Source of the DNA: Spirochaetota bacterium
GTDB taxonomy: Bacteria > Spirochaetota > Spirochaetia > DTKZ01
DNA: 5,078 nucleotides
Direction: 5' to 3'
NCBI GenBank assembly: GCA_029562045.1
Contig: JAKQWJ010000148.1
Coordinates: forward strand, 1-5,078
Positions 1 to 4,652 of the stretch are shown here, piece by piece. Each line of letters starts with the position of its first letter. Position 1 is the stretch's first letter. The notes under the pieces were generated by a model that saw only the letters and a program-made list of their open reading frames with translations, made no database searches and was not told where the DNA came from. Both the position numbers and the translations under genes were made by a program.

Positions 1-1
1 G

Positions 2-307
2 GACAGGATGCTCAAAGCCGGCGCCTCCCGGGGCGCCAGCGGCGAAAATGCGGTGCGGGTCACCCTGCGGGAGGCGGACATCGTAACCGGCCCCCTGGGG
101 ATCATCGTTCCCGACGCGATGATGGGAGAAATCACCCCGGGCATCGCCCAGGCGGTCTTTCTCTGCCGGGGGGAGAAGTTCCTCGTCCCCACCCCCCAGC
201 AGCATTTCACCCTCATCGGCTGGGAGCCCCGGCCCATGGCCCAGCTGATTTCCGCGGCGGTGGAGCGGATAAAGGCCCGGCTGGCGGAAATGGACGGGGG
301 ATCGTGA
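2..307 (+). CDS. DUF3842 family protein, C-terminal part (5' end outside window)
   Basis: The reading frame is open from the first bases of the window and ends at TGA 305-307, giving about 101 visible residues. The visible part reads MLKAGASRGASGEN, then ADIVTGPLGIIVPDAMMGEITPGIA in two adjoining stretches, then a closing helix AAVERIKARL. This matches from memory the C-terminal two-thirds of DUF3842 proteins (usually about 135-140 residues), whose missing N-terminus carries a glycine-rich Rossmann-like strand-loop. The ATG at position 8 is therefore an internal methionine, not the start; the true start lies upstream of the window. No biochemical function is known to me for this family. The TIR-like gene follows after 12 bases in the same frame, so the two are probably cotranscribed. 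Family assignment is fairly sure; function is unknown. Confidence 0.8.
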   Translation, partial: DRMLKAGASRGASGENAVRVTLREADIVTGPLGIIVPDAMMGEITPGIAQAVFLCRGEKFLVPTPQQHFTLIGWEPRPMAQLISAAVERIKARLAEMDGGS

Positions 308-319
308 TATCCTGACCCC

Positions 320-736
320 ATGAAGAGACGCCTGTCATTCTACATGAGCCACAGCTGGAGCCACGGGGACCTGGCGGACAACCTGGCCTGGCTGCTGGAA
401 TCGGCGATTCCGGGAGTGGCGCACCGGCTCATCATGCTGCCCCCGGCGGACCCGGTCCATCGGGAGGAGAACCTGCCCCGGCTGGGACGGGTCATCGCCG
501 AGAACATGGAAGACTGCTCCGCTCTTCTCATCGCCGGGGGCCTGTACGACCGCTTCGGCCGGTGGATTCACCGGGAAATCGAAGCCGCCAAGGGGAACAT
601 CTTCGCCGTCAAACCTATCATCACGATCCTGCCCTGGGTGGACGTTCCCGCCGGCCCGGTGGAGCGGGACGCCTCCGATGCCGTCGTCCCCTGGAGCCCC
701 CGGGCGCTGGCCGAAGCCCTGGGCCGCCTTCTCTGA
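320..736 (+). CDS. Small TIR-like (DUF1863/MTH538, ThsB-type) domain protein
   Basis: This is a 138-residue soluble protein made of a single TIR-like domain. The first strand ends in SHSW (residues 10-13), the usual opening of this group. A central LLIAGGLY strand follows, then WIHREIEAAKG (82-92) with Glu86 at the position of the conserved glutamate of TIR domains, then KPIITILPW (98-106), and a C-terminal DASDAVVPW segment (117-125) matching the 'AAD-x-IVGW' ending I recall for the family. Relatives include ThsB, which makes a cyclic ADP-ribose signal in Thoeris defence, but many standalone members have no known role. No signal peptide or membrane segment is seen. The start at 320 is kept because the first strand needs these residues, although no good Shine-Dalgarno lies close; the nearest purine run (GGGGGA, 296-301) is 18 bases away. 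Translation may depend on coupling to the DUF3842 gene 12 bases upstream. No ThsA-like NADase gene is in the window. NAD-cleaving or signalling activity is inference. Confidence 0.75.
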   Translation: MKRRLSFYMSHSWSHGDLADNLAWLLESAIPGVAHRLIMLPPADPVHREENLPRLGRVIAENMEDCSALLIAGGLYDRFGRWIHREIEAAKGNIFAVKPIITILPWVDVPAGPVERDASDAVVPWSPRALAEALGRLL

Positions 737-773
737 GACCCTCCTTCAATCGTTAATTATTTACCCATACCTG

Positions 774-808
774 TTGTCGCTCCCCTCCGCCCTGCGTACC
801 TTTTATAT
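774..808 (+). promoter_or_regulatory. Possible promoter of the D-lactate dehydrogenase gene
   Basis: The 72-base gap after the TIR-like gene is much richer in A/T than its surroundings. TTGTCG (774-779) could be a -35 element, with TACCTT (797-802) as -10 at a 17-bp spacing, or the overlapping TATATA (804-809) as a better -10 at a long spacing. An A/T stretch at 752-763 could act as an UP element. Transcription would then begin at or within a few bases of the ATG at 809, leaving essentially no leader. The elements are weak matches and the call is tentative. Confidence 0.35.
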
Positions 809-1864
809 ATGAAAACAACAACCATGCGAGTCGCGTTTTTCGACACGAAAAACTACGACCGACAGTCCTTCGACGCCATACCGCCGCCGGAAGGCGTGGA
901 AATAAAATATTTCGATCCCCGGCTCTCCCGGGACACGCTGGCTCTGGCCGGGGGTTTCGACGCGGTCTGCGCCTTTGTCAACGACGACCTTTCCCGGGAC
1001 ATCCTGGACGGCCTGTACTCCTTCGGGATACGGCTGGTGGTGATGCGATGCGCGGGATACAACAACGTGGACCTCTCCGCCGCCTACGGAAGGATCCATG
1101 TCCTGCGGGTCCCGGCCTACTCTCCCTATGCGGTGGCGGAGCACGCCCTGGCGATGATCCTGACCCTCAACCGGAAAACCCACAAGGCCTACATCCGCAC
1201 CCGGGAGAACAATTTTTCCATCGACGGCCTCACCGGATTCGACCTGCACGGAAAGACCGCCGGCGTCCTGGGCACCGGGAAGATCGGCCTCATCATGATC
1301 GGGATCCTGAAGGGTCTGGGGATGAAGGCGCTGGCCTACGACCCCTTTCCCCGGACCGATCTCGCCGCGGCCATGGATTTCACCTATACGGGGCTGGACG
1401 AACTCTACGGACAGGCCGACATCGTCACCCTCCACTGCCCGCTGACCCCCGAGACCCTCCACATCGTCGACAAGGCCGCCATCGGAAAGATGAAGACCGG
1501 GGTGATGATCATCAACACGGGCCGGGGCGGCCTCATCGACGCGGCGGCCCTGGTGGAAGGCCTCAAATCGAAGAAAATCGGGTATGCCGGTCTGGACGTG
1601 TACGAGGAGGAGGGGGATTATTTCTTCAAGGACTTCTCCGCCGTGGGAGTCCGGGACGACGTTCTCGCCCGGCTCCTGTCCTTCCCCAATGTGCTGGTCA
1701 CCTCCCACCAGGCCTTCCTCACCCGGGAGGCCCTGGCCAACATCGCGGAAACCACCTACGGGAACATCCGGGCCTTCGCCGCGGGGGGGGCTCTGCCCAA
1801 CGAGATCTGTTACCGCTGCGACCGGAAGAACTGCGTGAAGGAGCTGACGGGCCGATGCTTCTGA
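809..1864 (+). CDS. ldhA: D-lactate dehydrogenase (D-2-hydroxyacid dehydrogenase family)
   Basis: This NAD-dependent cytoplasmic enzyme reduces pyruvate to D-lactate and regenerates NAD+ in fermentation. At 351 residues it is a little longer than the usual 330 or so. The nucleotide-binding GTGKIG loop is at 155-160. The catalytic set is complete: Arg239 in INTGRGG, Glu268 in DVYEEEGDYFF, and His300 in TSHQAFLT. The YEEEGDYFF and SHQAFLT segments resemble E. coli LdhA more than formate or glycerate dehydrogenases, which supports lactate specificity. The last 20 residues carry four cysteines (334, 337, 342, 350; CX2CX4CX7C), an unusual tail. Neither the ATG at 809 nor the in-frame ATG at 824 (Met6) has a Shine-Dalgarno; conserved RVAFFDTKNYD begins right after Met6, so 824 is a real alternative start. 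The gene stands alone, followed by a 394-base gap. A broader D-2-hydroxyacid substrate cannot be excluded. Confidence 0.9.
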   Translation: MKTTTMRVAFFDTKNYDRQSFDAIPPPEGVEIKYFDPRLSRDTLALAGGFDAVCAFVNDDLSRDILDGLYSFGIRLVVMRCAGYNNVDLSAAYGRIHVLRVPAYSPYAVAEHALAMILTLNRKTHKAYIRTRENNFSIDGLTGFDLHGKTAGVLGTGKIGLIMIGILKGLGMKALAYDPFPRTDLAAAMDFTYTGLDELYGQADIVTLHCPLTPETLHIVDKAAIGKMKTGVMIINTGRGGLIDAAALVEGLKSKKIGYAGLDVYEEEGDYFFKDFSAVGVRDDVLARLLSFPNVLVTSHQAFLTREALANIAETTYGNIRAFAAGGALPNEICYRCDRKNCVKELTGRCF

Positions 1865-1883
1865 CCCCCCAGGTCTGCCTCCT

Positions 1884-2010
1884 GTCCGCCTGCCGGAGGG
1901 GAAGGCCCCCCCCGGCCCCGCCCCCGGAAGGCCGGCCCCGGCCCCTTCGCCCGGTCCGCCTGCCGGAGGGGAAGGTCCCCCCCGGCCCCGCCCCCGGAAG
2001 GCCGGCCCCG
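1884..2010. repeat. Two tandem copies of a hairpin-forming GC-rich repeat (70-bp period)
   Basis: Positions 1884-1940 and 1954-2010 are 57-bp direct copies differing at one base (C1906 versus T1976), separated by 13 unrelated bases, so the period is exactly 70 bp. Each copy can fold: in copy 1, GCCGG-A-GGGG (1892-1901) pairs with CCCC-C-CCGGC (1907-1916) around a 5-base loop, with one A/C mismatch. The same hairpin lies at 1962-1986 in copy 2, and the only substitution falls in its loop. A smaller CCGG/CCGG hairpin with an AAGG loop follows at 1924-1935. The unit looks like a REP-type extragenic palindrome. It may also help end transcription of the dehydrogenase gene, although no T-run follows. 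It lies between the stop codon at 1864 and the promoter at 2014. Confidence 0.85.
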
Positions 2011-2013
2011 CCA

Positions 2014-2043
2014 TTGCCCTTCGGCGTCCGTCCGCGATATAAT
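2014..2043 (+). promoter_or_regulatory. Sigma70-type promoter of the metal transporter operon
   Basis: A perfect -10 hexamer TATAAT (2038-2043) lies 18 bp after TTGCCC (2014-2019), a 4/6 match to the -35 consensus. The -10 is one of the few A/T-rich spots in a very GC-rich gap, which makes chance less likely. Transcription would start near 2050 and run into the importer genes, leaving a leader of about 210 nt before the ATG at 2259. The -35 element begins only four bases after the second hairpin repeat. Confidence 0.65.
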
Positions 2044-2212
2044 GGGGCCGTCGGCACGAAGCCCGGGCGGGACCACCGATCATCCTGCCCGGGGGCGGAA
2101 GAATCCGCCCCGGCAACGGGGCCGCCGCGCGGCGCCTCCGTCCCTTTCCGGTCCTCCCTCCCCACGTCGTGGGGCCGGGCGGGCCCGCAACCGCGGCGCA
2201 CCGAAACGCCGC

Positions 2213-2234
2213 TTTCCGGATAGAAATCCGGAGA
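2213..2234. promoter_or_regulatory. Inverted repeat just upstream of the binding-protein gene (possible operator or RNA switch)
   Basis: TCCGGAT-AGAA-ATCCGGA (2215-2232) is a perfect 7-bp dyad, extended to 9 bp in RNA by one G-U and one A-U pair (2213-2234). Its right arm contains GGAGA (2230-2234), which can instead pair with TCTCC (2237-2241), so the two folds exclude each other. The site ends about 14 bases before the ribosome binding site. As DNA it could be an operator for a Zur- or DtxR-type metal regulator; as RNA it could control ribosome access. Neither role is shown by the sequence, and it does not match a Zur box I know. Confidence 0.35.
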
Positions 2235-2247
2235 GATCTCCACGCAC

Positions 2248-2253
2248 AGGAAA
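2248..2253 (+). promoter_or_regulatory. Ribosome binding site of the metal-binding protein gene
   Basis: AGGAAA at 2248-2253 sits five bases before the ATG at 2259, a normal Shine-Dalgarno position. It decides the start: the in-frame GTG at 2169 would add 30 residues without signal-peptide character that are encoded in the hairpin-rich leader, whereas ATG 2259 opens directly into a typical signal sequence. Confidence 0.7.
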
Positions 2254-2258
2254 CTCTC

Positions 2259-3035
2259 ATGAGACTTTTTTCCCGACCCATCCGCGTTCTCGTCGCGGTC
2301 CTCTCCATTTTCATCCTCGCCGGCGTCGCCGGGGTCCTCCCGGCCCAGCAGAAAACCGTGGTGGCCTCCACCGCCTGGACCGCCGCCTTTGCCCTGGCCG
2401 CCGGAGCCGACTCCGTGGTGGTCCTCGCCCCGGTGGAGCTCAAGCACCCCCCGGAGTACGAACTCAAGCCGTCGGACCTGGCGGCGGTGCGGAACGCCTC
2501 GCTGATCGTGTACGCCGGCTACGAGAAGTTCGCCAAAAAACTGGCGGAAACCGCCGGCGGGGCGGGTCTCCAGACCCTGCGGATCCTCACCACCAACGCC
2601 CCGGACACCATCAAAGCCGAGTCCCGGAAGATCGCCGACCTGCTGGGCACCCGGGACCGGTTCGATGCCTGGGCCGCCCGCTTCGACGAGACGGCCCGGG
2701 AGACCCGCCGCCGGATCCTCGCGGCCTACCCCGACCGCCGGGTGGTGGCCCACAAGATGCAGATGCCCTTCGTGGAATGGCTGGGACTGGACGTCGTCGG
2801 CGAGTTCGGCCCCGAAGAGCCCTCCCCGATGAAGGTCCTGGAACTGGTGCGGAAAAAGCCCGCCCTGGTGCTGGACAATTACCACAACCCCTCGGGCTTC
2901 CCCATCGCCGAGGCCGCCAAATCGGCCTACACCCAGCTCATCAACTTTTCCGGTCGGGACGGCACCCGGACCTTCGAGGACCTCTACTCCTACAACGCCG
3001 GCCTTCTGGAAAAGGCCGCCGCCGGGTCCCGCTGA
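2259..3035 (+). CDS. znuA: ZnuA/TroA-like metal ABC transporter substrate-binding protein (divergent)
   Basis: This is the periplasmic metal receptor of the importer, 258 residues against about 300 in typical relatives. A signal peptide covers about residues 1-29 (RPIR, then a VLVAVLSIFILAGVAGV core, LPA before QQ); there is no lipobox cysteine. The first ligand region is recognisable as KHPPEYELKPSDL (62-74), with His63. His165 in VVAHKMQMPFVEWLGL (162-177) fits the third canonical histidine. The second canonical motif (HxWLDP-type) is absent: the corresponding stretch reads TTNAPDTIKAESRKIADLLG. EEPSP (186-190) and LDNYHNPSG (205-213, with Asp206 and His209) are further candidate ligands. 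There is no histidine-rich loop. The stop overlaps the ATPase start by one base (TGATG). A metal-binding role is well supported by the neighbours; zinc versus manganese or another metal is not settled. Confidence 0.8.
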   Translation: MRLFSRPIRVLVAVLSIFILAGVAGVLPAQQKTVVASTAWTAAFALAAGADSVVVLAPVELKHPPEYELKPSDLAAVRNASLIVYAGYEKFAKKLAETAGGAGLQTLRILTTNAPDTIKAESRKIADLLGTRDRFDAWAARFDETARETRRRILAAYPDRRVVAHKMQMPFVEWLGLDVVGEFGPEEPSPMKVLELVRKKPALVLDNYHNPSGFPIAEAAKSAYTQLINFSGRDGTRTFEDLYSYNAGLLEKAAAGSR

Positions 3036-3727
3036 TGGTGGTTTCCGCCCGGGGTCTGGCCGCCGGCTACGGCGGCGGAGCGGACATTTTTTCCGCCGCG
3101 GATCTGGAAGTCGGCCCCGGATGTCTGGCGGGTCTGTGCGGGCCCAACGGCACGGGCAAATCCACCTTTCTGAAACTCTGCCTGGGGCTTCTCCGGCCCC
3201 GGCAGGGCCGGATCACCGTCCTCGGCGGGACACCCGGGAGCCGGGGCTTCAAACAGAAGCTGCTGCGGATCGGCTACGTTCCCCAGAACACCGCCGGAGG
3301 TCTTCTCCCCGCCACGGTCAGGGAGGCGGTGCTGATGGGCCGCTACGGAGCCATCGGTTTCGGCCGCCACCCAGCCCGCCGGGACCGCCTGGCGGCGGAT
3401 GAGGCCATGGAGGCGGCGGGCATCACCGGGATCGCGGACAGTCTGGTCCGGGAACTCTCCGGGGGGCAGACCCAGAGGGTGGCCATCGCCCGGGCCCTGG
3501 CCATGGAGCCGGAACTGATGCTGCTGGACGAGCCCACATCGAACCTCGATCGGGAGGGCCGGATCGAACTGGTTCGTCTCGTGAAGACTCTGGGCCGCTA
3601 CCGCGACCTGACCGTTCTTCTGGTTTCCCACAACGCCGAGACCCTGGCGGAATGCCGCCCCATCTTCCGCTTCGGCGGGGGCCGGGTGGAGGAGCTTCCC
3701 CTGTTCCGGGAGGGCATCGATGGTTGA
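3035..3727 (+). CDS. znuC: Metal ABC transporter ATP-binding protein (ZnuC-like)
   Basis: This is the cytoplasmic ATPase that powers the importer, 230 residues and complete. The motifs appear in order: Walker A GPNGTGKST (36-44), Q-loop Gln84 in YVPQN, signature LSGGQ (141-145), Walker B LMLLDEP (161-167) with catalytic Glu166, D-loop SNLD (169-172), and switch His199 in VSHN. All key residues are intact. The YVPQN Q-loop and short C-terminus agree with the Zn/Mn importer ATPase subgroup that pairs with ABC-3 permeases; the C-terminal extension of E. coli ZnuC is missing. The ATG at 3035 overlaps the upstream stop, so translation is probably coupled. The same frame stays open upstream to 2042, but that extension overlaps znuA and is not coding. 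Subfamily is firm; the exact metal is inferred from context. Confidence 0.92.
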   Translation: MVVSARGLAAGYGGGADIFSAADLEVGPGCLAGLCGPNGTGKSTFLKLCLGLLRPRQGRITVLGGTPGSRGFKQKLLRIGYVPQNTAGGLLPATVREAVLMGRYGAIGFGRHPARRDRLAADEAMEAAGITGIADSLVRELSGGQTQRVAIARALAMEPELMLLDEPTSNLDREGRIELVRLVKTLGRYRDLTVLLVSHNAETLAECRPIFRFGGGRVEELPLFREGIDG

Positions 3728-4550
3728 GCTTTTTTCCCTTCCTTTCTTCGCCCGGGCCGCCGCGGCCCTTCTGGCCACCGGCATCGCCTTCCCCGCGCTG
3801 GGCACCTTCATCCTGCACCTGGAGCTGATCCCCGCCCGGTTCGCGGTGATGCATGCCTCCCTTCTGGGAGCGGCGGCGGCCCTGGTTTTCGGCCTGAATC
3901 CGGCCCCGGCGGCGATGGCGGCGGCGGTGCTGGCGGGGGCGGCCATCGCCGTCATCAGCTGGCGGGGGAAGGTCTCCGCCGGGGGCTCCCTGGGGCTCAT
4001 CATGACCCTGGCCATGGGACTGGCCTTCATCATCTTCTACAAGGGAAAGATCCATGCCATCGAGGCCTTCAACCTCTTCTGGGGCAATGTCCTGGCCCTG
4101 ACCCCCGGGGATCTGCGGCTGACCCTGGCCGGCTCCGGGGCCATGGTCGCCTTCATCGCCCTGGCCTACAAGGAAATTCAGATCGTTCTGTACGACCGGG
4201 AACTCGCCTGGGCCACCGGGGTATCCGCCAGGGCCGTGTACGGGGGGATCATGCTGCTGGTCTGCGTGGGGATCGCCGTGGCCACCCGGATAACCGGAGC
4301 CCTGATGGTGGATGCGGCGACGATTCTGCCCGCCCTGGCGGCCCGGGCGGCGGCCCGGTCCTTCCGGGGGCTTCTGGCCTGGGGGGCCTTCTTCGGCGTC
4401 GTCATGAACGCCGCGGGCTTTGCGCTGGCCTTCCTGCTGGATCTCCCGGTGAGTCCCGCCATCATCGTGGTGGGGGCCGTCGTCGTGGCCCTGGCGCGGA
4501 CGGCTCCCCACCTGAGGGCCCGAGTCCTCTCCCGCCGGACCGGACGCTGA
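3720..4550 (+). CDS. znuB: Metal ABC transporter permease, ABC-3 family (ZnuB-like)
   Basis: This inner-membrane channel subunit would form a homodimer with two copies of the ATPase. It has 276 residues with about eight or nine hydrophobic segments (near 8-32, 44-58, 61-80, 89-107, 132-151, 171-190, 192-211, 216-240 and 245-260). The HASLLG motif (45-50) is shared with E. coli ZnuB. NLFWGNVLAL (118-127) matches the family's 'LFGNIL' segment, and GALMVDAATILPALAA (193-208) matches the conserved 'G-L-LIIPAATA' region. The basic tail RARVLSRRTGR is probably cytoplasmic. Its ATG lies inside the end of the ATPase gene, an 8-base overlap, a strong sign of a single translationally coupled operon. 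It is the last gene; hairpins begin right after the stop. Zinc is the usual substrate for the nearest named relatives, but manganese or iron importers share this family. Confidence 0.9.
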   Translation: MVELFSLPFFARAAAALLATGIAFPALGTFILHLELIPARFAVMHASLLGAAAALVFGLNPAPAAMAAAVLAGAAIAVISWRGKVSAGGSLGLIMTLAMGLAFIIFYKGKIHAIEAFNLFWGNVLALTPGDLRLTLAGSGAMVAFIALAYKEIQIVLYDRELAWATGVSARAVYGGIMLLVCVGIAVATRITGALMVDAATILPALAARAAARSFRGLLAWGAFFGVVMNAAGFALAFLLDLPVSPAIIVVGAVVVALARTAPHLRARVLSRRTGR

Positions 4551-4568
4551 GCCCCGCCGCCGCGGGGC
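4551..4568 (+). terminator. Hairpin directly after the permease stop codon
   Basis: GCCCCGC (4551-4557) pairs with GCGGGGC (4562-4568) around a 4-base loop, a perfect 7-bp GC stem starting at the base after the TGA. No T-run follows, so it is not a classic intrinsic terminator. It may stabilise the 3' end or act with the larger hairpin just downstream. Confidence 0.45.
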
Positions 4569-4571
4569 CCC

Positions 4572-4619
4572 GGCAGGTCTCTCCGGAACCGGCAGCGCGC
4601 CGTCCGGCTGTGACCTGCC
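4572..4619. terminator. Large imperfect hairpin between convergent genes, possible two-way terminator
   Basis: GGCAGGTC (4572-4579) pairs perfectly with GACCTGCC (4612-4619). Inside it, CCGGA (4583-4587) pairs with TCCGG (4603-4607), and GGC (4591-4593) with GCC (4599-4601). Being symmetric, it can fold in transcripts from either strand, fitting its place between the plus-strand importer operon and the minus-strand SIMPL gene. A flanking T-run is missing on both sides. Confidence 0.5.
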
Positions 4620-4623
4620 CCGT

Positions 4624-4646
4624 CCGCCGGCAGTCCCGCCCGGCGG
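4624..4646 (-). terminator. Hairpin just past the SIMPL gene stop codon
   Basis: CCGCCGG (4624-4630) pairs with CCGGCGG (4640-4646) around a 9-base loop, a perfect 7-bp stem lying six bases beyond the minus-strand stop codon (4653-4655). The position suits a 3'-end or terminator structure for that gene, but there is no T-run. Confidence 0.4.
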
Positions 4647-4652
4647 CGGCAG

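Larger units (their letters stand above)
2050..2258 (+). promoter_or_regulatory. Long structured 5' leader of the metal transporter operon
   Basis: No gene is evident here, but the stretch is dense with stem-loops. H1 pairs 2062-2072 with 2083-2093 (11 bp, one G-U). H2 pairs 2092-2099 with 2104-2111 (8 bp, loop AGAA). H3 pairs 2108-2112 with 2117-2121 around a GCAA (GNRA) tetraloop. A self-complementary CGCCGCGCGGCG covers 2123-2134. H5 pairs 2160-2165 with 2169-2174. H6 pairs 2193-2198 with 2207-2212. H7 pairs 2215-2221 with 2226-2232, again with an AGAA loop. H1/H2 share 2 bases and H2/H3 share 4, so neighbouring hairpins compete. This could be an attenuator or metal-responsive leader, or merely a product of high GC. 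No hairpin is followed by a T-run, and I recognise no known riboswitch class. Confidence 0.4.

Noticed and set aside
320..736. A complete Thoeris anti-phage system
   Set aside because: Only a ThsB-like TIR protein is present. Neither neighbour resembles ThsA (no SIR2 or SLOG domain), so a full system cannot be claimed from this window.
1884..2010. A CRISPR array
   Set aside because: There are only two copies of a 57-bp unit with a 13-base gap and no cas genes. The unit is too long and the gap too short for a repeat-spacer array.
1048..2223. A 391-codon plus-strand frame overlapping the dehydrogenase gene and the leader
   Set aside because: The translation is Pro/Arg/Gly-rich and overlaps a convincing enzyme gene. 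It is a composition artefact.
2169..2258. A GTG start at 2169 for the binding protein
   Set aside because: The added 30 residues are encoded in the hairpin-rich leader and lack signal-peptide character, while ATG 2259 has a proper ribosome binding site and opens directly into a signal sequence.
2050..2258. A known riboswitch class (yybP-ykoY, NiCo, cobalamin)
   Set aside because: I could not recognise the conserved core of any of these in the leader. This is a by-eye judgement; a covariance-model search would settle it.
803..2467. A 554-codon open frame on the minus strand opposite the dehydrogenase gene and the following gap
   Set aside because: It is antisense to a gene with a complete catalytic motif set, and its translation is low-complexity Gly/Arg/Pro typical of GC-rich shadow frames. 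It runs straight through the hairpin repeats and the promoter.
2042..3034. A possible N-terminal extension of the ATPase frame beginning at ATG 2042
   Set aside because: The frame is open by chance, overlaps znuA in another frame, gives Arg/Pro-rich sequence with no domain, and its ATG overlaps the TATAAT box, so it would not be transcribed from that promoter. The ABC domain begins normally at 3035.
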